Assembly: GCA_028598975.1 (NCBI GenBank)
Contig: JAQRMU010000004.1
Coordinates: 4,961 to 59,873, forward strand
Reading direction: 5' to 3'
Source of the DNA: Gammaproteobacteria bacterium
GTDB taxonomy: Bacteria > Pseudomonadota > Gammaproteobacteria > Nitrosococcales > Methylophagaceae
DNA length: 54,913 nucleotides
Below the pieces are notes generated by a model. That model searched no databases. It saw only the letters and a program-made list of their open reading frames with translations, and had not been told where the DNA came from. A program made the translations under genes and the position numbers. This document shows, piece by piece, positions 47,916 to 54,913 of the stretch; positions within the stretch are counted from its first letter, which is position 1, and every line of letters starts with the position of its first letter.

Positions 47916-48725
47916 ATGACAACGAATAAAAAACCAGATTGCTGCGATGAAATTGAAGATGTTCAAAATATCGCTGATAAACGCCATATTGCTATCGACA
48001 AAGTCGGTATCAAGGATATTCAACACCCAATAAAAATTAGTGATCGCACTTCTGGTGAACAGCACACCATTGCTAATTTTAATATGTATGTGAACCTGCC
48101 TCACCAGTTCAAGGGTACACATATGTCACGTTTTGTTGAAATATTGAATCAACATGAACGTGAAATCACTGTTAAATCATTCCGCATAATGCTGGGTGAA
48201 ATGACGGAACGTTTACAAGCTGAATCTGGTTATATTGAAATGGACTTTCCTTATTTTGTAAATAAAGAAGCCCCTATCAGTAAAGTAAAAAGTTTGATGG
48301 ACTACCAGGTCAGTTTCATTGGTGAAATTACCGATAATGATACAGATGTCATGGTTAAGGTTGTTGTTCCTGTGACAAGCCTTTGTCCTTGTTCAAAGAA
48401 TATTTCAGACTATGGTGCCCACAATCAACGCTCACATGTCACGGTAACAGTTCGTTCTGATAGCTTTATCTGGATTGAAGATTTGATTGATATGGTTGAA
48501 GATGAAGCATCATGTGAAATATTTGGTCTATTAAAACGCCCTGATGAAAAGTTTGTCACTGAAAAAGCCTATGACAACCCTAAGTTTGTTGAAGATATTG
48601 TCCGCGATATTGCCGCACGATTAAATGATGATGAACGTATAAATGCATATACTGTTGAATCAGAAAACTTCGAGTCTATTCATAACCACTCTGCTTATGC
48701 ATTAATTAGCAAAGGTTTTGAATAA
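47916..48725 (+). CDS. folE2: GTP cyclohydrolase IB (FolE2)
   Basis: Converts GTP to 7,8-dihydroneopterin triphosphate; the type IB enzyme is not zinc-dependent and uses Mn2+ or other metals. Of 269 residues, the family motifs are [20 protein letters not shown] near residue 50 and [20 protein letters not shown] near 152 with the candidate catalytic cysteine (C157 or C159). It is paired with queD, suggesting a role in queuosine and possibly folate synthesis. A strong terminator follows. Confidence 0.94.
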   Translation: MTTNKKPDCCDEIEDVQNIADKRHIAIDKVGIKDIQHPIKISDRTSGEQHTIANFNMYVNLPHQFKGTHMSRFVEILNQHEREITVKSFRIMLGEMTERLQAESGYIEMDFPYFVNKEAPISKVKSLMDYQVSFIGEITDNDTDVMVKVVVPVTSLCPCSKNISDYGAHNQRSHVTVTVRSDSFIWIEDLIDMVEDEASCEIFGLLKRPDEKFVTEKAYDNPKFVEDIVRDIAARLNDDERINAYTVESENFESIHNHSAYALISKGFE

Positions 48726-48743
48726 AAACGACTTCTAGCAGTT

Positions 48744-48785
48744 AAAAAAAGCCCTGATACTATTCATAGTGTCAGGGCTTTTTTA
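48744..48785. terminator. bidirectional terminator between folE2 and protease gene
   Basis: A long stem GCCCTGATACTAT / ATAGTGTCAGGGC (one G-T pair) with a short loop is flanked by A on the left and T on the right, giving a T tract for both strands. It serves the convergent folE2 and retropepsin-like genes. Confidence 0.9.
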
Positions 48786-48803
48786 TATCTAAATAACTTG
48801 AAC

Positions 48804-49454
48804 TCAGAACTTCTTCTTTAAATCCATTCTTTCATCTTTACGCACCATGTTTAACTGGCTCAAAAATGTCATGCCTAGTAGTGCTATTTCAGGTTGTTGT
48901 CCATCTAAAACCATCGCACGAATATTATGGAGTTTAATGTCACCAATTTGCACTTCATCAAGTATTACATGGTAGGCAACCTCAATACCTGATGCAGTTT
49001 TAACACCTACTTTTTTTCCACTTAAATAGTCTAAGTCTAACCGTTGTGCTGTTGTAGCATTCAATGCTATAGCAGACGCACCTGTATCCACAAGGAAGTC
49101 AACACTATAGCCATTCACACTCCCTGCTGTCATATACATTCCATTCGTTGGCCATAAGCTAACCACCGCCTGCTCAACGGGGGGAGTAAAATCAGTACTG
49201 ATACGCGTACCTAATTGATAGGTTTTGGTTACACCATCTTTTTCTAATACGGCTTGGCGACTATTTGCTGAAATCAATGTCACACCTTCAGGGCTCATCT
49301 TCCCAACCTTCAATAGCCTTTGTTTTTTATTAATTTCTACCACGGCCTGATCACTGAACAGGCCCACCACCACAATATCTAGTACGTTAGAATTAGACCA
49401 TGCAAGTGACGTGTTTAGCAGTATAATGAGCGCTGTAATCCATGCTTTATTCAT
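48804..49454 (-). CDS. periplasmic retropepsin-like aspartic protease
   Basis: A 216-residue secreted protein of the bacterial clan AA (TIGR02281-like) single-domain aspartic proteases. A signal peptide covers about residues 1-20 (ending LAWS). The catalytic D123 lies in DFLVDTGASAIALNA and the later ALLGMTFLSQLNM is the family's hydrophobic-hydrophobic-Gly motif. As in retropepsins, a dimer would be needed for two aspartates. No substrate is known. It is a lone gene between two plus-strand operons. Confidence 0.88.
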   Translation of the reverse strand: MNKAWITALIILLNTSLAWSNSNVLDIVVVGLFSDQAVVEINKKQRLLKVGKMSPEGVTLISANSRQAVLEKDGVTKTYQLGTRISTDFTPPVEQAVVSLWPTNGMYMTAGSVNGYSVDFLVDTGASAIALNATTAQRLDLDYLSGKKVGVKTASGIEVAYHVILDEVQIGDIKLHNIRAMVLDGQQPEIALLGMTFLSQLNMVRKDERMDLKKKF

Positions 49455-49503
49455 GGCTCACCCTCCCTATTAATTATTTATTAAAGAATAACAGCGAATC
49501 AAT

Positions 49504-50619
49504 ATGAAAACATCCTCGAATCTATCCGTGACTGGAGTTATTCTTGCTGGGGGCAAAGGCAGACGCATGGGAGGCAACGATAAAGGCTTGCTTCAATACC
49601 AGCAACAACCTTTAGTGAGCTATACCATAAAAGCCTTAGAACCACAGGTGGATGCGCTGATTATTAATGCAAACCGTAACATTGAACAATACCAACGCTT
49701 TGGCTTTCCCGTTATCGAAGATAGTTCAGATAATTTCTGTGGCCCTCTTGCCGGTATGCTCAGTGCAATGCAAGCCGTGGATACTAACTACATTTTGACC
49801 GCACCGTGTGATTCTCCTCGCATTTCAGCACAATTGCGCCAGCGAATGATGGAAGCCATGTTACTTGAGCAGGCGGACTTAGCTGTTGCTCATGATGGTG
49901 AACGCCTACAACCCGTATTTTGTTTATTACCTTGTCATTTACAAGATGAACTTGAGCAACATATACAACAAGGCGGTCGAAAAATTGACCTTTGGTTAGC
50001 GGAACATAAAATGGCCGTTGTTGATTTTTCTGACCAAGCCGACAGCTTTATTAATTTTAATCATCCTGAAGATGTCACTGATAATCAGCCTGAATTACAC
50101 TCGCCTATTCCCTTAATCGGTTTTGCTGCATTCAGTGGTACAGGTAAGACAACTTTATTACGTCAACTCATTCCTGCATTAAATTCAAAAGGCTTAGAAG
50201 TGGCCGTTATTAAACATGCACATCATAAGTTTGATATTGATCTACCAGGTAAAGACAGTTACGAAATAAGGCAAGCAGGGGCACAGCAAGTACTTGTTTC
50301 ATCGAGTAATTTAATGGCGTTAATGGAAGTACAACCGACTGATATGACTGAGCCACGCTTAGCCGATCTCATCCCTCGGCTGGACAAAAAAAAGCTAGAT
50401 CTAATACTGGTCGAAGGTTTTAAACATGAAGTTATTCCTAAAATTGAGCTATACCGCCCTGAATTAGGAAAGCCATTACTGCATCCCGATGATTCTAATA
50501 TTATTGCGATTGCAACAGATGAATCACTTAACAGCACAGCCATCGATCAGATTGATCTCAATAATATTACTGAAATGGCTGATTATATTCACACCTTTAT
50601 TGCTAACTGGAAAGCTTAA
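49504..50619 (+). CDS. mobAB: fused MobA-MobB molybdopterin-guanine dinucleotide biosynthesis protein
   Basis: A 371-residue natural fusion. Residues ~1-190 are MobA, which adds GMP to molybdopterin (VILAGGKGRRMGGNDKGLL near residue 12, and APCDSPRIS). Residues ~200-371 are MobB, a GTP-binding helper with Walker A FSGTGKTTLL near 208 and VIKHAHHKFDIDLPGKDSYE. No internal start or stop separates the parts. A run of eight A lies near codon 297. Two bases separate it from moeA. The product serves bis-MGD enzymes such as nitrate reductase or formate dehydrogenase. Confidence 0.95.
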   Translation: MKTSSNLSVTGVILAGGKGRRMGGNDKGLLQYQQQPLVSYTIKALEPQVDALIINANRNIEQYQRFGFPVIEDSSDNFCGPLAGMLSAMQAVDTNYILTAPCDSPRISAQLRQRMMEAMLLEQADLAVAHDGERLQPVFCLLPCHLQDELEQHIQQGGRKIDLWLAEHKMAVVDFSDQADSFINFNHPEDVTDNQPELHSPIPLIGFAAFSGTGKTTLLRQLIPALNSKGLEVAVIKHAHHKFDIDLPGKDSYEIRQAGAQQVLVSSSNLMALMEVQPTDMTEPRLADLIPRLDKKKLDLILVEGFKHEVIPKIELYRPELGKPLLHPDDSNIIAIATDESLNSTAIDQIDLNNITEMADYIHTFIANWKA

Positions 50620-50621
50620 AT

Positions 50622-51881
50622 ATGGCTGAATTTATTCCCCAAGCAAGTTGTGCCGATGCCCAAGAACCCAACAGTTTAAGTGTTCAAGAAGCTAGGCAAC
50701 GTATTAAAAACCTTATTAGCCCTATCACAACATGGGAAAAACGCTCATTACGTGATGCCTTGGGTTTCATCTTGGCTGAATCTATTACCTCGCCTATTAA
50801 CGTCCCTCCTCACAACAACTCGGCAATGGATGGCTATGCCATTCACGGCAGTGATTTAGCTGATAAAGCAGTAACGCTTGAGCAAGTCGGAATAGCCTTC
50901 GCGGGACAACCCTATGTAGGTTCTATTCAGTCAGGAGAGTGTATTCGAATTATGACTGGCGCAATGATGCCGGAAGATTGCGATACCGTCATCATGCAAG
51001 AGCACGTTGAAGTAGAAGGAACATCTATTACGCTTCATGGCAAACATACACTTGGCCAGAATGTTCGCTCTGCAGGTGAAGATCTGCAACAAGGTGAAAA
51101 AGTATTAACGCTCGGCCATAAAATAATGCCGGCTGATCTCGGCTTAATCGCATCATTAGGCATTGGTGAAGTAACCGTAAATAGAAAGCTTCGTGTTGCT
51201 TTTTTCTCAACGGGTGATGAACTACGTTCAATTGGCGAAACGCTAGAAGAAGGGCAAATCTACGACAGTAATCGTTATACCTTATACGGTATGCTCAAAC
51301 GCCTTGATGTTGACTTCATCGATATGGGTGTTATTCCAGATCAAAAAGAGGCGTTACGCCAAGCGTTACAACTTGCATCAAAACAGGCGGATGTTGTTCT
51401 AACATCTGGTGGTGTCTCTGTCGGCGATGCTGACTATGTAAAAGAAATGCTCACTGAACTAGGCCAAGTCGATTTCTGGAAAATAGCAATGAAACCAGGC
51501 AGACCTCTCGCCTTTGGCAAAATAAATGATGCCTTATTCTTTGGACTACCGGGCAACCCCGTATCCGTAATGGTAACGTTCTACCAGTTTGTAAGCAGTG
51601 CATTACAGCAACTTGCAGGATTACCTGAATATGCCCCTCAATATATGCAGGTCAACTGCGTCAGCCCTATTCGCAAACGTGCTGGCCGATTCGAATTTCA
51701 ACGTGGCATTTTATTTCAAGATGAGAATGGTATTAGCCAAGTCAAGACGACAGGTGAACAAGGTTCGGGCATCTTACGTTCAATGAGTGTCGCCAATTGC
51801 TTTATCTTATTAGAAGAACAATGTGATGGTATCAAACCCAATACCACCGTTACAGTACAACCCTTTTCAGGTCTTATTTAA
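50622..51881 (+). CDS. moeA: molybdopterin molybdenumtransferase
   Basis: Inserts molybdate into adenylylated molybdopterin. All four MoeA domains are recognisable in 419 residues: NSAMDGYAIHG near residue 66, FFSTGDELRSIG, YDSNRYTLYGML, and the active-site TSGGVSVGDADYV followed by KPGRPLAFGK and GLPGNPVSVMVT. It is the second gene of the mobAB-moeA-ttcA-nnrS run, with no gap before ttcA. Confidence 0.96.
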   Translation: MAEFIPQASCADAQEPNSLSVQEARQRIKNLISPITTWEKRSLRDALGFILAESITSPINVPPHNNSAMDGYAIHGSDLADKAVTLEQVGIAFAGQPYVGSIQSGECIRIMTGAMMPEDCDTVIMQEHVEVEGTSITLHGKHTLGQNVRSAGEDLQQGEKVLTLGHKIMPADLGLIASLGIGEVTVNRKLRVAFFSTGDELRSIGETLEEGQIYDSNRYTLYGMLKRLDVDFIDMGVIPDQKEALRQALQLASKQADVVLTSGGVSVGDADYVKEMLTELGQVDFWKIAMKPGRPLAFGKINDALFFGLPGNPVSVMVTFYQFVSSALQQLAGLPEYAPQYMQVNCVSPIRKRAGRFEFQRGILFQDENGISQVKTTGEQGSGILRSMSVANCFILLEEQCDGIKPNTTVTVQPFSGLI

Positions 51882-52748
51882 ATGACAGCTACCGCAGTAA
51901 AAAAGAATTTAGAACTCAATAAATTAAAAAAACGTTTACGCCGTAATGTAGGCCAAGCAATCGCTGACTACAATATGATTCAAGATGGCGATAAAGTTAT
52001 GGTCTGCCTATCCGGAGGGAAGGACAGTTACACCCTACTCGATATTTTGATGAACCTGCAAAAACATGCGCCGATTGATTTTGAGATCGTTGCTGTCAAT
52101 CTAGATCAAAAACAACCCGGTTTTCCAGAACATATTCTGCCTGAGTATCTGACTAAAATTGATGTTCCTTTCCATATCATCGAGAAAGATACCTATAGTA
52201 TCGTTAAAGAAGTTGTCCCAGAAGGTAAAACAACCTGTGGCATATGTTCACGCTTACGTCGTGGTTCACTTTATGGTTATGCTCGTCAAAATGGAATTAC
52301 CAAAATTGCCTTGGGGCATCATCGTGATGACATTATCGAAACGGCTTTTCTAAATATGTTTTATGGCAGTAAAGTAAAAGCTATGCCGCCTAAACTACTC
52401 AGTGACGATAAAACAAATATTCTAATTCGCCCTCTCGCCTACTGTAAAGAATCCGATATTATTCGCTATTCTGAACAACAAGATTTTCCAATTATTCCCT
52501 GTAACTTATGTGGTTCTCAGGAAAATATGCAACGTCAAGTGATCAAGGAAATGCTGCAAGGCTGGGAAAAGCAACATCCTGGTCGTTTAGAAAATATATT
52601 CCGTAGTCTACAAAATATATCACCCTCACAATTGGCCGATAACGCACTTTTCAACTTTAAAGATCTTGAGTTACAACGTCAGCAACCTACAGGCGATGAA
52701 GACACTGCTCATGATGATTTACAATACCCACTAGCACGAGAAGGGTAG
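51882..52748 (+). CDS. ttcA: tRNA 2-thiocytidine(32) synthetase
   Basis: Thiolates C32 of certain tRNAs using a 4Fe-4S cluster and ATP. The PP-loop is SGGKDS (44-49). The cluster cysteines are C119 and C122 in [10 protein letters not shown], plus the cysteine pair in [11 protein letters not shown] near residue 210. Length of 288 is normal. It is packed between moeA and nnrS, a partnership not explained by its tRNA role. Confidence 0.95.
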   Translation: MTATAVKKNLELNKLKKRLRRNVGQAIADYNMIQDGDKVMVCLSGGKDSYTLLDILMNLQKHAPIDFEIVAVNLDQKQPGFPEHILPEYLTKIDVPFHIIEKDTYSIVKEVVPEGKTTCGICSRLRRGSLYGYARQNGITKIALGHHRDDIIETAFLNMFYGSKVKAMPPKLLSDDKTNILIRPLAYCKESDIIRYSEQQDFPIIPCNLCGSQENMQRQVIKEMLQGWEKQHPGRLENIFRSLQNISPSQLADNALFNFKDLELQRQQPTGDEDTAHDDLQYPLAREG

Positions 52749-52749
52749 A

Positions 52750-53952
52750 ATGCAGCAACCTATATCAAGCCCGCAGCCAGTTAAAAAACTTGCTTTATTC
52801 GAGCTAGGCTTTAGACCTTTTTTCTTATTTGCTAGCTTATTTTCCATCATCGCAACATCTATTTGGATGGCAGCGTACACATTCGGCCTATCACTCCCTA
52901 TTAGTAGCTATACCAGCCCCATCGCATGGCATGGTCACGAAATGGTCTTTGGTTACAGCATCGCCATTATTGCTGGCTTCTTACTCACCGCTGTTAGAAA
53001 CTGGACTGGCGTACAAACGATTAAAGGCTGGACACTAGCCACTTTAGTTTTAATATGGATTCTTGCCAGAACATTTCCTTTATTAGGCTTGCCACTATTA
53101 TTTGAATGGGCGGCGCTACTAGATCTGCTCTTTCTCTTAGGACTTATTCTCGCAGTTCTCCACCCGATAGTGAAAGTAAAGCAATGGCCTCAACTAGTGA
53201 TAGTCTCTCTTCTTGTGCTGATTTTTGCTGCTGATCTTCTGTATTACCTTGGCGTGTTACACATTGTTGATCAAGGCATCTCATGGGGGCTATTTTCAGG
53301 TATCTACCTTATTATGGCGCTGATTTTCACTCTAGCTAGACGTGTTATGCCTTTTTTCATCGAACGGGGTGTTGGCTATCAGGTTCAACTTAAAAACTGG
53401 TCTTTTATTGATTCATCGAGCCTGCTCTTTTTAGCAGCATTATGGATCGTTGATGTCTTCCTAAAACAGGCACTATTAACGGCACTGTTCTCGTCAGTAT
53501 TAGCCTTATTGCACAGTACGAGACTCTGGGGTTGGTACACTAAAGGCATTTGGAAAAAACCGCTCTTATGGGTGCTTTTCCTAGGCTACAGTATGTTTGT
53601 ATTAGGCTTTGCACTCAAAGCCATAAACTTCTTCAATTTATACTCAACATCAATACCACTTCATGCTTTCACATATGGCGGTATAGGTCTAATCTCATTG
53701 GGTATGATCTCCCGTATATCATTAGGCCATACTGGAAGAAATATAAACGAACCACCCAAGGCATTAACATGGATATTTCTTTGCTTATTCGTGGGGGCTA
53801 TAACTCGAGTAATAATGCCAGTCCTTATACCTAGTGCCTACCTTCATATAATAGGGCTATCTCAAGTATTATGGATCATTGCTTTCAGCACTTTTTTATA
53901 TCACTATCTAATGATCTTTATTAAGCCTCGGGCTGATGGACAAACAGCTTAA
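52750..53952 (+). CDS. NnrS family membrane protein
   Basis: A 400-residue polytopic protein with about 12 helices. The NnrS pattern is clear at the N-terminus (LFELGFRPFFLFASLF) and around WHGHEMVFGYSIAIIAGFLL, with conserved histidines, and a second histidine-rich point GHTGRNI. NnrS proteins are haem- and copper-containing membrane proteins linked to nitric-oxide stress in denitrifiers; exact function is unsettled. It starts one base after ttcA in the molybdenum-cofactor operon, which would fit a nitrogen-oxide context. Confidence 0.9.
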   Translation: MQQPISSPQPVKKLALFELGFRPFFLFASLFSIIATSIWMAAYTFGLSLPISSYTSPIAWHGHEMVFGYSIAIIAGFLLTAVRNWTGVQTIKGWTLATLVLIWILARTFPLLGLPLLFEWAALLDLLFLLGLILAVLHPIVKVKQWPQLVIVSLLVLIFAADLLYYLGVLHIVDQGISWGLFSGIYLIMALIFTLARRVMPFFIERGVGYQVQLKNWSFIDSSSLLFLAALWIVDVFLKQALLTALFSSVLALLHSTRLWGWYTKGIWKKPLLWVLFLGYSMFVLGFALKAINFFNLYSTSIPLHAFTYGGIGLISLGMISRISLGHTGRNINEPPKALTWIFLCLFVGAITRVIMPVLIPSAYLHIIGLSQVLWIIAFSTFLYHYLMIFIKPRADGQTA

Positions 53953-54146
53953 TTTAGCAGGAGGTAAACTTGCCAAACATAGTGTGCTGACAAGTTAACA
54001 AATACGTTTGTTCAATGCATTAATCACGCATCTTAAATTTATTATTCTAACAAGGGTGCCGTTGGAGACAAGGCTGTCTAAGCCATTGCTATGATTAACA
54101 CTTTTCATTACAGAAATTAAAATCAGTTTTAAAACTCATACAATCA
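53953..54146. other. gap between convergent nnrS and H-NS-like gene
   Basis: About 194 bases without a full gene. It holds a perfect AGGAGG (53959-53964) five bases before TTG, leading only six codons and a stop at 53988-53990; see the findings. A six-base stem AACAAA/TTTGTT at 53997-54012 and a five-base stem AGACA/TGTCT near 54066-54079 are too weak to call as terminators. Confidence 0.5.
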
Positions 54147-54533
54147 TTAAACTCGGAAAATCGCTAATTCCTGACCTTTATTAAGCTCTTCCACTAACCA
54201 TAGTGGTCTTTTTCCAAATCCTTTCCATGTTTTATTTTCATCATCAGGATGTTGATATTTAATTTCAGCTTCAATACGTGGTTTGCGGGATGCTGTAATT
54301 GAAATTCGCATAGATTTTGCGACAGCAGTTAAGGCAACAGATGGCGATACTTTTTTCTGCTTAGACAACGCTCGAACAGCATCTGCCACCAGCATAACAT
54401 CAACATCCTTACTATTTAATTCTGATGTTTTTTTTACTTTTAATTTCTTAATTTGTTTCTTTGATTTTGAAATCAGGCTTTGTAATTCTTTTTCCGATAA
54501 CTGACCTAACTCTGTTGATAATTCATTCATCAT
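54147..54533 (-). CDS. H-NS-family nucleoid protein
   Basis: A 128-residue protein with an N-terminal oligomerisation part and linker (lysine-rich, KKQIKKLKVKK) and an H-NS-type C-terminal DNA-binding domain: EIKYQHPDDENKTWKGFGKR followed by PLWLVEEL, where the AT-hook-like loop of H-NS (QGR or RGR) reads KGFGKRP. It would be expected to bind A/T-rich DNA and silence or organise genes. GGAAGGGA precedes two consecutive ATG codons; I kept the first. Assignment rests mainly on the C-terminal domain. Confidence 0.8.
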   Translation of the reverse strand: MMNELSTELGQLSEKELQSLISKSKKQIKKLKVKKTSELNSKDVDVMLVADAVRALSKQKKVSPSVALTAVAKSMRISITASRKPRIEAEIKYQHPDDENKTWKGFGKRPLWLVEELNKGQELAIFRV

Positions 54534-54838
54534 GATTTCCCTTCCATAGGATTTAAAACAGAAACTCGATTATAACCCCATCAAACTAAAATCTCAAAAA
54601 ACAACGTTCTTTCAACTCGTTTAACCGAAAACTGGAGGGATAATCAAAATAGTTAATTCACAGTTCTTTTACTAAACATTAGTGTAAGAACAAAATTAAA
54701 AAACAACGATATTGTTATCCAACACCTTTATTTTAATGGGTATTAAAGCGGCTTTACCGAGCAATTAAAAGCACATTCAAGTCGGTGTGTCCGCTAAAAT
54801 AAATTAGACCGGTTAGCTAGACTTCTACTGAGCCCTGC
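54534..54838. other. intergenic region upstream of H-NS-like gene
   Basis: About 305 bases of A/T-rich sequence with no supportable gene on either strand. It carries the H-NS-like promoter near 54569-54597. The rest, up to the ferredoxin stop at 54839, shows no clear hairpin with a T tract and no repeat that I can recognise. Confidence 0.6.
54569..54597 (-). promoter_or_regulatory. promoter of the H-NS-like gene
   Basis: On the minus strand TTGAGA (54592-54597) and a perfect TATAAT (54569-54574) are separated by exactly 17 bases. The predicted start is near 54562, giving a leader of about 29 bases with a good ribosome-binding site. This is the best sigma-70 promoter match in the window. Confidence 0.7.
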
Positions 54839-54913
54839 TTACTTTCCCGCTGCCATTAATAACTCGTATTTACCCTGTAACTGCTCTTCAGTTTCTTCAT
54901 TGTCAGGATCTTT
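54839..54913 (-). CDS. yfhL: C-terminal fragment of a YfhL-type ferredoxin
   Basis: The last 24 codons and the stop (54839-54841) of a gene running off the window edge. The peptide begins KDPDNEETEEQLQGKY and ends MAAGK. This fits the C-terminus of the YfhL ferredoxin family, whose E. coli member ends with a similar KDPxxxETEEQLxxKF pattern. The 4Fe-4S cysteines would lie beyond the edge and cannot be seen, so the call rests on this short tail. Confidence 0.6.
   Translation of the reverse strand, partial: KDPDNEETEEQLQGKYELLMAAGK

Noticed and set aside
49455..49503. Moco riboswitch ahead of mobAB
   Set aside because: The gap is only 49 bases, too short for that RNA.
50389..50396. A8 run in mobAB as a programmed frameshift
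   Set aside because: The frame is open through it and the downstream MobB sequence continues in the same frame; no alternative product is suggested.
53997..54012. Terminator AACAAA-TACG-TTTGTT between nnrS and the H-NS-like gene
   Set aside because: Six A/T-rich pairs without a T tract are too weak.

Overview
The window reads as ordinary core chromosome of a low-GC gammaproteobacterium. The gene set points that way: separate nuoC and nuoD in a complete nuoA-N operon followed by a DUF2818 gene, a second-type elongation factor G, an mre/mrd/rlpA/mltB/dacA/lip cluster, RluD, TtcA, an H-NS-like protein and NnrS. The mix of a flavocytochrome-c-like cytochrome, denitrification-associated NnrS and zinc-independent FolE2 would suit a marine Methylophaga/Cycloclasticus-like lineage, but that placement is inference. 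I see no phage, insertion sequence, CRISPR array, rRNA or tRNA gene. Nearly every base belongs to compact operons with overlapping start and stop codons.

Layout. 1-2800: valS (+). 2859-13998 (-): one long head-to-tail run, mreB, mreC, mreD, mrdA, rodA, mltB, rlpA, dacA, a D-amino-acid aminotransferase, a DUF493 gene, lipB and lipA. It joins the Rod-complex (elongasome) genes to peptidoglycan-processing enzymes and lipoate synthesis. 14120-18129 (+): gatC and gatA without gatB, a strong hairpin, then an acetolactate-synthase-like ThDP enzyme and a membrane-anchored thioredoxin-like protein. 18285-18687: rpmB-rpmG with a clear terminator. 18817-24794 (+): an EAL-HDOD protein, a GldA/GldF/GldG-like ABC system, a DUF4340 protein and mutM, packed with almost no spacing. 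24848-25150 (-): small cytochrome c. 25237-26202 (+): rluD. 26310-28403 (-): EF-G2. 28642-43281 (-): DUF2818 and the 14-gene complex I operon. 43441-44373 (-): ribF. 44502-48725 (+): xseB, ispA, dxs, queD, folE2. 48804-49454 (-): retropepsin-like protease. 49504-53952 (+): mobA-mobB fusion, moeA, ttcA, nnrS. 54147-54533 (-): H-NS-like protein. 54839-54913 (-): the C-terminal end of a YfhL-type ferredoxin.

How the genes work together. The mre-mrd block builds the side wall (MreBCD, RodA, PBP2), trims it (MltB, RlpA, DacA) and may recycle the D-alanine released by DacA through the aminotransferase. The nuo block is a complete proton-pumping NADH dehydrogenase. ribF supplies FMN, which complex I needs. 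ispA and dxs feed isoprenoid (including quinone) synthesis. queD and folE2 together supply the first two steps of queuosine synthesis. mobAB and moeA finish the molybdenum cofactor, and nnrS hints at nitrogen-oxide metabolism.

The most unusual items are an mreC that seems to start at a non-canonical AUU/AUC codon, gatCA without adjacent gatB, the uncharacterised Gld-like ABC cassette behind a degenerate EAL-HDOD regulator, and a strong Shine-Dalgarno after nnrS that leads only a six-codon frame. I did not find a clear new defence or mobile system.
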